Shown: positions 26,347-37,500, counted from the stretch's first letter. The stretch is DNA of 64,000 nt from CAYOPZ01 sp964406005 (GCA_964406005.1 CAYOPZ010000006.1:1-64000); one strand, 5' to 3'. The notes: generated from the sequence alone by a model not told the origin. Numbers and translations are program-made.

Positions 26347-28659
26347 ATGAATCAAATTAATTTCCTGGCGTTTTTCGCAGGTGTGTTAGTACTGGGTGCG
26401 GTTTCAATATGCTCTGAAGCTCAAAACATTACAGTCAGCGGTTATGTAAAGGATGCTACTACAAAAGAATCTTTGATTGGTGCAAATATATATTCTCCGG
26501 GATTTAAAACAGGAACCTCTACAAACGAATACGGATTTTACTCACTCACTCTTCCAAAAACAGATTCCCTTAGGCTCAACATTTCTTATATCGGTTACCT
26601 ATCGCTGACTGAAATGCTGGCAATAGATGGACCCTCACGACAGGATTTCCTTCTGGAAATGAATTCTTCCAGCCTTGATGAGGTTGTTGTAAGCGCCGAG
26701 CGTAATGACAATAATGTCAATAAGCCACAGGTGGGAGTAATAAAAATACCGGTCAGCGCTGTAACGCATCTACCTGGGCTTGCCGGGGAAAGAGATATTC
26801 TGAAAACCATCCAGTTTTTGCCTGGGGTCCAGCAGGGACAGGAGGGAACCACCGGATTTTATGTCAGGGGAGGTAACGCAGACCAGAACCTGGTACAACT
26901 TGATGAGGCGACGATTTATAATCCGAATCATTTATTTGGACTTTTCAGTACGTTCAACGTCAATGCTATAAAAAGCATTTCCCTTACAAAAGGAGGTTTT
27001 CCGGCAAAGTACGGAGGAAGGTTAAGTTCCATACTGGATGTTTCAATGAAGGACGGTAATAAGGAGAATTTAGGGATCGCAGGCGGAATCGGGTTGTTAT
27101 CATCCAACCTGACGATTGAAGGGCCACTAGAAAAGGGGAAATCATCATTTATTCTTTCCGGGCGAAGAAGTTATATCGATTGGCTTATGAAGCCTTTCCT
27201 GCCCTCAGGAATAAACGGGACGACCTATTATCTCTATGATTTTAACGCAAAGTTGAACTATGAGCTTGGAAGAAATGATCATTTATTCATAAGTTATTTT
27301 ACCGGAAATGACCACGCTGTATATACTGGGGCTAATAGTTTGAATTTCAACATAGATTTTGGGAATACAACCGGAACTGTTAGATGGAACCATCTTTACA
27401 AAAGCAGGCTTTTCAGTAATACTTCCGTTGTTTTCAATGACTATCACCTTGGACTTGCAACAGCACAGGGGAACTATTATTCCCTTCTATATACCGGGGT
27501 GAAAGATGTTTCTGCAAAAACAGATTATACTTTTATTCCCGGGCCCGGTCGCGAGATTAAAGCAGGGATAGCATACACCTATCACACCTTATACCCTGGC
27601 GCGGTTTCCGCAAAAATACCGAAAATAGGTAACAAACTGGAAATTGACCAGGATAGTATCGCTAAAATATATTCCCATGAAATGGCAATATATATCAGCG
27701 ATGAACTGAGAATATCAAATATTCTTAGTGCCTCATATGGTCTGCGGGTCCCGGTATTCTTTACAGGAAAAAAAACTTATGCGTTTGCTGAACCGAGGTT
27801 GATTTTCAAAGTCTCCTTGACTCCATCCACTTCCATAAAGGCATCCTATACACAGATGCACCAGTTTATGCATCTTGTGCCGAACAGTACAGCTTCGCTT
27901 CCAACAGATATCTGGCTAACCAGCAATGAGATAATAAAACCTCAGAACAGTACACAGTATGCCATAGGGGTGTTCAGGAATTTTAGGAATAACGAGATCG
28001 AGACGAGCATTGAGGTATACTATAAAACAATGAATAACCAGGTTTTATTCAAGGAAGGAACCCAAATAACCCTGAATACAAATCTAAATGATGTTCTTAC
28101 CTTTGGAGATGGCAAATCCTACGGGCTGGAAATTTTTGTCAAGAAGAATTTCGGCAGACTAACCGGATGGGGAAGTTACACTCTATCAAAGACAACCCAG
28201 ATTTTCCCTGATTTGAATTATGGTAAAGAGTTTCCTTTTGCCTATGACAGGCGTCATAATCTTTCTGTTACAGCTGCTTATGAATTTTCCAGAAACTGGA
28301 CTTTCTCGGCCGATTTTACCTATTACTCCGGGATGGCCTTTACCCTTCCTGCTGGCAGGGCGGTTGTTGTTGATGACGGCTCATTGTATGATGGAATTTA
28401 TTATGATTATACGACCAGGAATAATTCCCGGCTTCGTTCCTATAACCGTCTTGATATTGGATTCTCAAACTTAAAGCAGGTAAGAATATTCGGTAAATCT
28501 TGTCAGCGTGAATGGGCATTCGGGGTATATAACCTCTACAACCGAAAGAATCCATATTTTGTTTATCTGACTACCGATGCTATTTCCAAACAACCACAAG
28601 CAAAGCAAGTTTCACTTTTACCAATAATACCAAGTGTTTCCTTCAACTTTAAGTTTTAG
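26347..28659 (+). CDS. TonB-dependent receptor with carboxypeptidase-like domain
   Basis: This 770-residue outer-membrane receptor has a signal peptide (to about residue 26, SEAQ) and a CarboxypepD_reg-like domain (about 28-110, beginning ITVSGYVKDATTKESLIGANIY). A plug domain (about 125-235) contains FYVRGGNADQNLVQLDEATIYN, and the rest is a 22-strand-type barrel ending in an aromatic FNFKF. It is immediately followed by a DUF4249 lipoprotein gene; this TonB/DUF4249 pairing is recurrent in Bacteroidota. The imported substrate is unknown. The nearby ECF sigma/anti-sigma pair may regulate it. Confidence 0.9.
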   Translation: MNQINFLAFFAGVLVLGAVSICSEAQNITVSGYVKDATTKESLIGANIYSPGFKTGTSTNEYGFYSLTLPKTDSLRLNISYIGYLSLTEMLAIDGPSRQDFLLEMNSSSLDEVVVSAERNDNNVNKPQVGVIKIPVSAVTHLPGLAGERDILKTIQFLPGVQQGQEGTTGFYVRGGNADQNLVQLDEATIYNPNHLFGLFSTFNVNAIKSISLTKGGFPAKYGGRLSSILDVSMKDGNKENLGIAGGIGLLSSNLTIEGPLEKGKSSFILSGRRSYIDWLMKPFLPSGINGTTYYLYDFNAKLNYELGRNDHLFISYFTGNDHAVYTGANSLNFNIDFGNTTGTVRWNHLYKSRLFSNTSVVFNDYHLGLATAQGNYYSLLYTGVKDVSAKTDYTFIPGPGREIKAGIAYTYHTLYPGAVSAKIPKIGNKLEIDQDSIAKIYSHEMAIYISDELRISNILSASYGLRVPVFFTGKKTYAFAEPRLIFKVSLTPSTSIKASYTQMHQFMHLVPNSTASLPTDIWLTSNEIIKPQNSTQYAIGVFRNFRNNEIETSIEVYYKTMNNQVLFKEGTQITLNTNLNDVLTFGDGKSYGLEIFVKKNFGRLTGWGSYTLSKTTQIFPDLNYGKEFPFAYDRRHNLSVTAAYEFSRNWTFSADFTYYSGMAFTLPAGRAVVVDDGSLYDGIYYDYTTRNNSRLRSYNRLDIGFSNLKQVRIFGKSCQREWAFGVYNLYNRKNPYFVYLTTDAISKQPQAKQVSLLPIIPSVSFNFKF

Positions 28660-28663
28660 TGCC

Positions 28664-29575
28664 ATGATAGAAACAAAGACCAATTTAATACTGATTACTG
28701 TATTCTTATCCGTTTTAATATTTACGAGCTGTGAGAAGACCATTAGTATTCCTCAGCCCGCCTATACTCCCAGAGCAACCATTCAGTGCAGCCTCGAACC
28801 CGGGACTGTTCCCAGCCTGTTTTTTTACAGAACTATACCCTATTTTGAACTGACTGGCATGAGTCTACACGATTTGTTTATTAAGGATGCCCAAGTGCAG
28901 ATAAGCAGCCAGGATACTGTGGATAACCTGTATATTGACTCAACGTATAGCTACATCAAGTGTGAGTACGAATACTGTTATAAAGGTTCGATAATTACAA
29001 GGGAAAACCAACAGTATGATTTAGAAATTTTAAGGGATACCAGTATCTATACTGCTTCCACAAATACAAACCTTCCGGCTGTTATCATTGATAGCGTTGG
29101 ATATACGACGGAGTTTAAGGATATATACGGCGAACATGAGGGAGTAATGCCTTATTTTCATGATATTCCAAACCAATCAAATTATTACCGGTATGAAATG
29201 ACTCTCCAAATTGATACTACCATGGAGTATCAGGGAAACAAATTGAATAGTACCTGTTTAGGAAGTGGTTCAATAAATGTGGTTGAACTCGGTAGGAGTG
29301 TCTATAATGATCAGAATTCTTCAGGTGAACAGATGAAGCTGGTTATCGAACCAGCGTATTCACATTACCAAGGGATGACCAGTATGATCAGGATCCAAAC
29401 CATTGATCAGGCCACATATGATTTCTTTTTTCAACTTGACCGGCAGAAGCTTGAACAAATGAACCCATTTGTAGAACCTGTTTTCCTGACTAACGGCCAG
29501 TTCGGTAAAAAGGCTTTAGGTTACTTTGGCAGCATAACGCGCAGTGTTCCTGCAACATTTGTCTTCCCGGAATGA
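28664..29575 (+). CDS. DUF4249 domain lipoprotein
   Basis: This is a 303-residue lipoprotein. The ATG at 28664 gives a clean signal peptide with lipobox FTSC (Cys23), so I reject the longer frame from 28634, which overlaps the receptor gene. The body fits DUF4249, a family of putative surface lipoproteins encoded next to TonB receptors, starting with the IQCSLEPGTVPSLFFYRTIPYF segment. It probably forms a surface complex with the upstream receptor in a SusD-like manner, but with no known ligand. Confidence 0.8.
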   Translation: MIETKTNLILITVFLSVLIFTSCEKTISIPQPAYTPRATIQCSLEPGTVPSLFFYRTIPYFELTGMSLHDLFIKDAQVQISSQDTVDNLYIDSTYSYIKCEYEYCYKGSIITRENQQYDLEILRDTSIYTASTNTNLPAVIIDSVGYTTEFKDIYGEHEGVMPYFHDIPNQSNYYRYEMTLQIDTTMEYQGNKLNSTCLGSGSINVVELGRSVYNDQNSSGEQMKLVIEPAYSHYQGMTSMIRIQTIDQATYDFFFQLDRQKLEQMNPFVEPVFLTNGQFGKKALGYFGSITRSVPATFVFPE

Positions 29576-29633
29576 AAAGTAACATAAAACAGTAGCATTT
29601 GAGAAAAATATGATAGCCTCTTAATATTATACT

Positions 29634-30359
29634 ATGTTCAATATCAGGTCTTGGTTCCTTTCTATAATATTGATATTACATTCGTTTTCTGCCATTTCAC
29701 AGGAGACAGATACCATACACCAAAGCCGGTTTGTAAGAAGAGCCATAGCCCCTGCTATTTTAATGGGGGGAGGATTGATTATAAACAACAGTCATTTTGA
29801 GCAGAACCTTCAAAGTCGGATTCAAGACGCAGTAGGGAACGACTTTCATTCTGACGTAGACGATTTTCTTCAATATGTTCCGGTTATACAGCTCTATATC
29901 TCGGACCTGGCAGGAGTCGAAAGCAGAAACCACTGGTTCGATCAAACCAAATACCTGCTGATTTCAAATCTAATCACTTCATCCATCACTCTCGGATTAA
30001 AAAAGTTAACCCCAAAATTAAGACCCAATGGTGCACCAGATACTTTCCCCTCAGGGCACACAAGTTTTGCCTTTAATAATGCTGCTGTATTATACCATGA
30101 GTTTAATAAAACAGCACCAGTTCTGGCATACAGTGGATTCCTCTTTTCAACTACAACCGGATTATACCGCATGATGAACAACAGGCACTGGCTTTCTGAC
30201 GTCCTATTTGGAGCAGGACTTGGCATACTGACGGTGGAATTGGTATATTGGATTGAACCTTTTAAATCCTTTAATCCGTTTAAAAGATCGGATGCCATTT
30301 CATGCCAACCGATAATTTCTGACGATTATTATGGAGTATATTTTTCATACATATTTTAA
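29634..30359 (+). CDS. PAP2-family lipid phosphatase
   Basis: This 241-residue membrane protein has an N-terminal signal/anchor segment and a PAP2 domain with all three motifs: K123-x6-R130-P131, PSGH (139-142) and R179-x5-H185-x3-D189. Members include PgpB and the lipid A phosphatases LpxE and LpxF. The element also carries a PagL-like deacylase, so a lipid A or undecaprenyl-phosphate substrate is plausible but not proven. Its 3' end overlaps the next gene by 29 bp, which indicates co-transcription. Confidence 0.85.
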   Translation: MFNIRSWFLSIILILHSFSAISQETDTIHQSRFVRRAIAPAILMGGGLIINNSHFEQNLQSRIQDAVGNDFHSDVDDFLQYVPVIQLYISDLAGVESRNHWFDQTKYLLISNLITSSITLGLKKLTPKLRPNGAPDTFPSGHTSFAFNNAAVLYHEFNKTAPVLAYSGFLFSTTTGLYRMMNNRHWLSDVLFGAGLGILTVELVYWIEPFKSFNPFKRSDAISCQPIISDDYYGVYFSYIF

Positions 30360-31269
30360 ATCTGGGTTCCTAACCATATTTTTTCTATTCACAGTATCCT
30401 GCAGCAAACTTGAACTGATAGAACCTGTTGGATTTGAAACTAATGTGACAACTGATTCAATAGTTTTTGCTGTGATTGGAGATTATGGGAAAGCTGGAGA
30501 TCCGGCACTTAAGGTGGCAGAAATGGTAAAGAGCTGGAATCCGGATTTTATTATTACCACAGGAGATAACAATTACGAACATGGAGATTTAAGTACGATC
30601 GAAGAGAACATTAGTAATTTTTACGGGGGTTTTATTTACAACTTTGATGCACCGGAGAAATACCGTTGCAATGGTACTGCTTTTAAGGACAAAATCAATC
30701 GTTTCTTCCCTTCTCCCGGAAACCATGATGCAAATAATGATCAGGGTTTAATACCTTATCTGAATTTCTTTACTTTGCCGCAAAGGGAGGAATATTATAG
30801 CTTTGTTTGGGGCCCAATTAGTTTCTTTTCATTAAACTCTACGGCTAATGATATTTCTGAGCAACAGGACTGGTTGTTCCAGGAACTGATTGCCTCTGAG
30901 ACTCCATTTAGGATTGTTTATTTTCACCATTCGCCTTATTCACCCGGCCCACATGGGAACAGTGAAAAGATGCAGTGGGATTACTACAATTATGGAGTGG
31001 ATATTGTAATGACCGGACATGATCATATTTACTCTCTGATAAAAAAGAAAGATGAAGAGACGCTTCACTATATTGTAAATGGGATCGGCGGGAAGTCATT
31101 ATATACTTGCAAGGAATCATCGTTACCCCAGGAAGATTTTGATCTGTATTGCAATGACTCCGATTATGGTGCAATCAAAGCATCCGCAACACCTGATAAA
31201 TTAGTACTTGAGCTATACTTGATTGGTGATCCTGAACAGGTAGTCAATTCACTGGTAATTAAAAAGTAA
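30331..31269 (+). CDS. Metallophosphoesterase lipoprotein, purple acid phosphatase-like
   Basis: This 312-residue exported phosphoesterase has a lipoprotein signal (lipobox TVSC, Cys24). The metal motifs appear in order: GDYG (about 50-53), TGDNNYEHGD, GNHDAN (about 131), HHSPYSPG, and GHDHIYS (about 230). The arrangement resembles the tartrate-resistant acid phosphatase type. The start overlaps the PAP2 gene by 29 bp but is required by the signal peptide. It may release phosphate from periplasmic substrates; the exact substrate is unknown. Confidence 0.85.
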   Translation: MEYIFHTYFKSGFLTIFFLFTVSCSKLELIEPVGFETNVTTDSIVFAVIGDYGKAGDPALKVAEMVKSWNPDFIITTGDNNYEHGDLSTIEENISNFYGGFIYNFDAPEKYRCNGTAFKDKINRFFPSPGNHDANNDQGLIPYLNFFTLPQREEYYSFVWGPISFFSLNSTANDISEQQDWLFQELIASETPFRIVYFHHSPYSPGPHGNSEKMQWDYYNYGVDIVMTGHDHIYSLIKKKDEETLHYIVNGIGGKSLYTCKESSLPQEDFDLYCNDSDYGAIKASATPDKLVLELYLIGDPEQVVNSLVIKK

Positions 31270-31386
31270 GATTTTCAAGTTATCTGGAATCCCGACTCTT
31301 ACGGTTTCTGAATTCTATCCCTTCCTACCTTGTTATCGGTACCTTAGTAAGCTTACTATCTGATCAGAATAATAATATAACCGGGT

Positions 31387-31421
31387 CTTAAGAAAATCTT
31401 TAGATTTTAAGTCTAAATTTC
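31387..31421 (+). promoter_or_regulatory. Response-regulator box and promoter of the second TonB receptor
   Basis: Tandem 11-mers CTTAAGAAAAT (31387-31397) and CTTTAGATTTT (31398-31408) are followed after exactly 5 nt by TAAATTTC (31414-31421), a one-mismatch -7 element. The geometry is identical to the sites at 14232 and 22621, although the second repeat is less conserved. Confidence 0.55.
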
Positions 31422-31473
31422 ACTTTGTTAATTGCTTCAAAGTGAACTATCGAGATAATCCAAATTAACCTTG

Positions 31474-33864
31474 ATGTCTGTTTTCAAGAATCATATTAAA
31501 TTTCCTTTGATCCTTAATATATTTTTACTATTACCTGTGTTAGGATATTCTCAGGGTATCATAATTTCCGGGAAAGTCATTGAGAAACAGAGCAGTGAAC
31601 CACTGATGGGTGCTACGGTTACCCTGCGGAGCCAGGTGGATTCTGTATTGATAGCTGGAACTGTGACGGACACTGCCGGGATGTTTGAATTCAGATCAAT
31701 TACACGAGGTAATTATTTGCTGGAAATCAGTTTTATTGGTTTCTATCCTCGTGAAAGGAATCTCAATATATCTTCAGAAAATATAAGACTGGACAGTCTG
31801 TTGCTCGAACCTTCCGAGATCCTGCTGGGTGAGGTGACCGTCATGGCCCGGAAACCCACTCTTGTGAATGAGCTCGATAAAAAGGTATACAATGTGGAGG
31901 AGGACATCCTTGCAGAATCGGGATCGGTGAGTGAGATTCTCCAGCACATACCTTCTGTTTCGGTTGATATTGATGGGAATATCACCTTGAGAAACAGCGG
32001 GAATATCACATTTCTTATCAATGGCAGGCCTTCAGCGATGCTTCGCAGGGATGCAGCGTCGGTACTGCAACAGATGCCGGCAAACAGTATTGAGCACATC
32101 GAGATCATCACCAACCCTTCAGCAAGATATCGCCCGGATGGAGTCGGCGGCATCATTAACATCGTAATGAAAAAAGAAACAAGGGAAGGATTGACCGGAC
32201 AGGTTGCAGCCAATGCAGGATCGGAAAAAAGATACAATGCGCATTTGAACCTTAATTATGGTACCGGGGGTCTGAAACTCTTTGGAAATTATGGGCTCAG
32301 GCATAACTCCGGGACACGGCTTTTTACGGATGAAAGGTTGTACTATGATCCTGAAGATGGAAATATCAGCAGTGATTACCACGAAACTGGGAGCTCCTCT
32401 TCAGATGGTTTTGCACATAACCTGTTTGCCGGGGGCAGTTATGAGTTTAATGACTTCAACGCCCTTGAACTTACGGGTTCTTTATTTCTTCAGAATACAT
32501 ATCACGAAAGTGTATCCGAAATTGCGGCCAGAGATTCTGCAGGGAATCCTGCATACAATTTCACTGACCTTTCCACGAATGACGAATTCGAGCAGGAGGG
32601 TGAAATGAGCCTTGCTTTCGAACACAAATTCAGGGACAACGAGGACCATACGCTTTCATTTGAAGCCGCATACTCCGGATATGACGAAAGTGAGGACCAG
32701 GTGTATGAAGAAAAGTATACATATCCCGATGACCGTACGGAAATCACTGGAAACCTTGTTGAAAAAAGCGGCAACCAGCAGGAGATCCTCCTTGATCATG
32801 CCCTGCCTTTTGGTGAGGACGGAGAATTTGAAAGTGGATATGCTGGTGAGTTTGTGCAGGAAGATATACGATATACCGGCGAGGCTTCCACCAGCCGTTT
32901 CCAGTTAAACCAACAGGTACATGCTCTATACGCACTGGCAGGAATGCAGATTGGAGATTTCTCATTTAAGGCTGGAGCAAGGGCCGAACAGGCATTCACC
33001 AATTCCAGGCTCAAATTTCCGGTAGATTCACTGACACAGAATAAATATTTCAAAATCTACCCGACACTCCATCTGGGATATAAACTGATTGAAAATCATG
33101 AACTTTCTCTCAGCTATTCAAAAAGAATCAACCGTCCGGATTCAGATGAACTGAATCCCTACCCCGAATATTCCGATCCCCGGAATGCAGAAGCCGGTAA
33201 TCCGAACCTGAAACCTGAACAAATCCATTCCATTGAACTGGGTTACCAATGGAGTCATCCTGTGGCTGAGATCACGAGCACCCTTTATTATCGTTACGAG
33301 TACGATGCTTTCACCACTATCTATAGTACAATCAGTGACAGTGTGGTACTGAGGACCATCTCCAACCTGAATACACAAAAATCTTTAGGCTACGAGATCG
33401 TTTTTGCAGGTTATTTTGTTAAAAACTGGGAGATGAACCTGACCGGGGATGTTTTCCATACAACACTTGACGCCACTGATCTTGGATACAGCTCAAATAA
33501 ATCGACAGTATCCGGGAATATTAAATTATATTCTCAACTAAATCTCTGGAAAAATACTTTCTTTCAGTTAAACGGCTTTTACTATTTTCCAACAATTACG
33601 CCCCAGGGGAAAAGGGAATCATATTATTACATTAACGCGGGAATCAAACAGCAGCTATTCGGGAACAGGGCATCACTGATCCTTACTGCCTCCGATATTT
33701 TTCATACTTACAGGATCAGGTACAGAATCGAATCAAATGAGCTGGACAGGTTCACAACCAGCAAGAGAAAATACCCTGTAATATACCTCGGTTTCGTCTG
33801 GAGATTCAACAATTATAGGGATCAGCAAAATCTTGAATATGAGGGAGAGGGACTTGTGTATTGA
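31474..33864 (+). CDS. TonB-dependent receptor-like outer-membrane protein
   Basis: This 796-residue protein starts at ATG 31474; a TTG sits directly before it. A signal peptide (to about GYSQG) precedes a carboxypeptidase-regulatory-like domain (about 28-115). A plug-like region (about 120-235) contains VYNVEEDILAESGSVSEIL, and a large barrel of the OMP_b-brl_3 type follows, with IYPTLHLGYKLIENHELSLSYSKRINRP typical of the family. Such proteins often respond to two-component systems, and the upstream region has the same tandem site as the efflux operon. Ligand unknown. Confidence 0.87.
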   Translation: MSVFKNHIKFPLILNIFLLLPVLGYSQGIIISGKVIEKQSSEPLMGATVTLRSQVDSVLIAGTVTDTAGMFEFRSITRGNYLLEISFIGFYPRERNLNISSENIRLDSLLLEPSEILLGEVTVMARKPTLVNELDKKVYNVEEDILAESGSVSEILQHIPSVSVDIDGNITLRNSGNITFLINGRPSAMLRRDAASVLQQMPANSIEHIEIITNPSARYRPDGVGGIINIVMKKETREGLTGQVAANAGSEKRYNAHLNLNYGTGGLKLFGNYGLRHNSGTRLFTDERLYYDPEDGNISSDYHETGSSSSDGFAHNLFAGGSYEFNDFNALELTGSLFLQNTYHESVSEIAARDSAGNPAYNFTDLSTNDEFEQEGEMSLAFEHKFRDNEDHTLSFEAAYSGYDESEDQVYEEKYTYPDDRTEITGNLVEKSGNQQEILLDHALPFGEDGEFESGYAGEFVQEDIRYTGEASTSRFQLNQQVHALYALAGMQIGDFSFKAGARAEQAFTNSRLKFPVDSLTQNKYFKIYPTLHLGYKLIENHELSLSYSKRINRPDSDELNPYPEYSDPRNAEAGNPNLKPEQIHSIELGYQWSHPVAEITSTLYYRYEYDAFTTIYSTISDSVVLRTISNLNTQKSLGYEIVFAGYFVKNWEMNLTGDVFHTTLDATDLGYSSNKSTVSGNIKLYSQLNLWKNTFFQLNGFYYFPTITPQGKRESYYYINAGIKQQLFGNRASLILTASDIFHTYRIRYRIESNELDRFTTSKRKYPVIYLGFVWRFNNYRDQQNLEYEGEGLVY

Positions 33865-33995
33865 TTAAATGCATATTCCACTTACAGATATTTCATTTTT
33901 ATAATATTTGAGAAATAAATTAAACTAAATAAGTTAAATTCTATTTATTGATTCTCTTAACGTATTGTATGTGTGCTATTTATGGAAATGCTACA

Positions 33996-34028
33996 AGTTT
34001 CACTATTTTCAAAAGTGAAACTATTTTT
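33996..34028. terminator. Bidirectional hairpin between convergent genes
   Basis: Arms AGTTTCACT (33996-34004) and AGTGAAACT (34014-34022) form a perfect 9-bp stem with a 9-nt loop, followed by ATTTTT. It separates the TonB receptor from the convergent defence operon. Confidence 0.65.
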
Positions 34029-34031
34029 ACA

Positions 34032-34472
34032 TCAATTATTCGAAATCATCCCCTTACCAGGTAAACTAGCTCCCTCGTTAAACTTAGACTTTAAAATTCT
34101 ACCATATGAAAGTCTAACACGCACTTTCTTATAAACCATTTCCTTTTCTTTTGCTATTTCTGAGGTCTTAATCCAAGTTTCATAAATATCTGAAGGGCTA
34201 ATTTTTTTTGGCAGAGGAGCCTTTTCGTTTATTATTGAAACATTCTTGCCTTGATCCTCAATCCAAACATGGGTAATTGTGAAATCCTTTTTATCAGATC
34301 GATTTATGATCTTAATAAAATAACAATGTTCATTTGGTCCAAGCAGAACTGCATCGTGTACTAGTACTAATGGGCGCCTTAATTGACTAATAATCCAATA
34401 AATCATTGATACTGCTAAGGCAGAAAATACAGCAGTTGCAATGCTAATTAATGTAACGATATACCATTTCAT
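34032..34472 (-). CDS. Small membrane-anchored hypothetical protein
   Basis: This 146-residue protein has one N-terminal membrane helix (about 5-28, TLISIATAVFSALAVSMIYWII) and a soluble beta-rich remainder. It lies 43 bp after hsdR on the same strand and is probably the last gene of the defence operon. No domain recognised. A single membrane helix with a small soluble domain is a common form for effectors or accessory proteins in defence islands, but no motif supports that. Confidence 0.55.
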   Translation of the reverse strand: MKWYIVTLISIATAVFSALAVSMIYWIISQLRRPLVLVHDAVLLGPNEHCYFIKIINRSDKKDFTITHVWIEDQGKNVSIINEKAPLPKKISPSDIYETWIKTSEIAKEKEMVYKKVRVRLSYGRILKSKFNEGASLPGKGMISNN

Positions 34473-34515
34473 TACATCTCTATTTTTTTGCCGTAATAAA
34501 TGAATTTCTTAAACA

Positions 34516-37500
34516 TTAAGTTCCTTGATACCTCTTAAAATTCTCCGCCTGCTCAAATATCTCCTTATACACTTCATCCCGATCCACCGGTGGATAATCA
34601 TGTTCAGCTAGCAGGATGATCAGATCAACTTTCAATTCGGCCTTTATATCCTCCCGTTTTGACCAGTCAGTATATTTGGCTTTATCATCGACTACATTCT
34701 TTACCGCCTGGGCAAGGACCAGTAATTTATTTTCAGGATATTCAAAATCATACTTTATAGCCAGCGATTGAAGGATGTCGTAAAAAGCTTTTTCCTCAAA
34801 ATCGATTCCAAGGTCCTGGAAGGATTCCTTTTCTTTCTTCAGTGCATGATAAAGGTCAATAATCTCATCTGTAAAGTCTTCCAGGACTTCGCTCCTGAGA
34901 ACATCTGATTCTTTCCTTTCGTTATACTTATCCACTAAGGATTTCATCCTTTTAGAAAAGTCAATCCCTTTCATTCGGTTGACTTTCTTGTAATCCTCGA
35001 TAGCTTTGAGTAAAAGTTGCTGCAGGAGCTTGATCTTGGTATTGGGTAATTTTATCTTTTCGATTTTTGCCAGGTAATCTTCTGAGAAAATGTCAACTTC
35101 AGTGTTTTTATCGTCTCCCAGCTTAAATATCTCTTCTACGCCATCAGAGGAAAGTGCATCCTTGATCATCTCCCTGACCTTAGCATTCATCTGGGCAGTA
35201 TCGGGGGCTGAACCTTTAGTCAATTTGAACACAATGGAGCGGACAGCAATATAAAAATGGATGTAGTCTTTTTCTATCTGGGATAGCTTTCCACTTCCGG
35301 CGCAGATATCATATGCTGCTTTTAGCCGTTTGACCAGGAACATGAATCGCTTCTCCAGGTCATTGGTGACCTGAACAAATTCAGCAGCCTGATTTAGGGT
35401 ATGAAGTTGTTTCAATGGTGATCCATGGAAGTAGGGTGAACTATCAAACTTGTGGAAGATCTTAGCCAGCAGATCCAGGTGATCTTTGACCACCACAACG
35501 GATTGATCGACATCTTCAAAATTCTGACTATCTGTTTTATTGTAATGGGCGAGAGCCAGGTTCATCTGTTTCTTAATACCTATATAATCAACCACCAAAC
35601 CTTTTTCTTTCTCCTCGAATTTCCTGTTTACCCTTGAGATGGTCTGTATCAGATTATGACGCTGAATGGGTTTGTCTATATAGATTGTATCAAGGAAAGG
35701 AACATCAAATCCGGTCAACCACATGTCAACCACAATTGCTATTTTGAAATTGGATTTTTCATTCTTGAATTGTCGGTCAAGCTCTTTCCTGTATTCCTTT
35801 GTACCTAACAAATTATACAATTCCTCCGGATCGTCTTTTCCCCTGGTCATGACCATTTTAATCTTTTCCATGGGTTTGATCTCTCGCTTGTCTTTTTCGG
35901 ATAATTCAACTTTAGGGTCGGCAACCATAGACTTATTCCACACAGGTCTGAGAGCTATTACATTTTTATAAAACTCCCATGCTATCGGACGATTACTGCA
36001 TACCACCATTGCCTTCCCCCGGATGGTTGAACCTTCTGAAACCCTTGCTTCATAATGTTGAACAAAGTCATTAGCAACAGCCTTTAGTCGATCCGGATCA
36101 CCAAGGATCACATTCATATTGGTAACTGCTTTCTTGCTCTCTTCAATTTGATATTCATTGGATCCTTCTTCTGCACACTCGTTATAATATACCTCAATTC
36201 GCGCCAACTCGCTGTTGTTAAGGATTACCTTTGCTGCCCTGCCTTCATAAACAATCCTCACAGTAATCTCATCATGCACGGACTCGGTCATAGTATAGCT
36301 ATCAACCACAGGACCAAATACATCGAGTGTGGCATCTATGGGTGTGCCAGTAAATCCCACATAGGTGGCATTAGGTAGTGAATCATGCAGGTATTTGGCA
36401 AATCCATAACTTCTCATCACCCCATTTGCTGTCACCCTGACTTTCTGTTCCAGGTTTACCTGGCTTCTGTGTGCCTCGTCTGAAATACAAATTATATTTG
36501 TCCTCTCAGATAAAAGTTCAGTATCCTCTGTGAATTTGTGAATGGTGGTCAGAAATACCCCACCGCTTTGAATTCCCTGTAAACGTTCACGAAGTTCAGT
36601 ACGACTTTCAACACTTATAATGTTGTTATCCCCGACAAAGCTTTTCGCATTAGTAAATTGTCCAGATAGTTGGTCATCAAGATCATTCCGGTCGGTGATT
36701 AAAATTATGGTTGGACTGGACAGTAATTTGCTACGCATCAAAAGCCGGGTGAGAAAAAGCATCGTGAAACTCTTGCCGCTTCCTGTTGCCCCAAAATAGG
36801 TGCCTCCTTTTCCATCACCATCCGGTCTTTTATGTTTGAGGATATTCTCAAACAGCATCTTTGCACCGTAATACTGCGGATAGCGGCAAAGGATCTTCTC
36901 ATCTCGTTTTGATGCATCTGGGAGGTATATGAAATTCCTGATGATGTCCCTGAGCCGGTTTTTGTTGAACATGCCCTGAATCAGGCTGTACATGGAATCA
37001 ATTCCGTCAACTTCTGTTTCGTTCCCTTCAATTTTACGCCATGCATAAAAGAATTCATAGGGTGCAAAAAACGATCCTGTTTTATTATTGACACCATCGG
37101 AAATAATGCAAAAAGCATTGTATTTAAACAATTCCGGAATATCTCTTCGATACCTGGTGGTCAGTTGAACATAGGCATCATGAATGGTAGCATTCTCCCG
37201 TATGGCTGACTTAAACTCAAAAACTACCAATGGAAGTCCGTTAATGAATAATATACCATCCGGAATTCGCTTTTCGTACCCAGTAATTTCAAACTGATTG
37301 ACAAACTTATAGATGTTCTTGTCATGAGTATAATCCGGACTTTGGCCTTCTGCTGCTATCTGTTCCAAGCCCTCCGGATCCGGATCCCGGAATACGGTTA
37401 ATCCACTATAATCTATTAACTGGATATACAGGTCTTTCTGTGTCCTGTCTTCCCGTTTTAATATGAATCCGCCAGAAACCATCTTCATGATAGTCTTATT

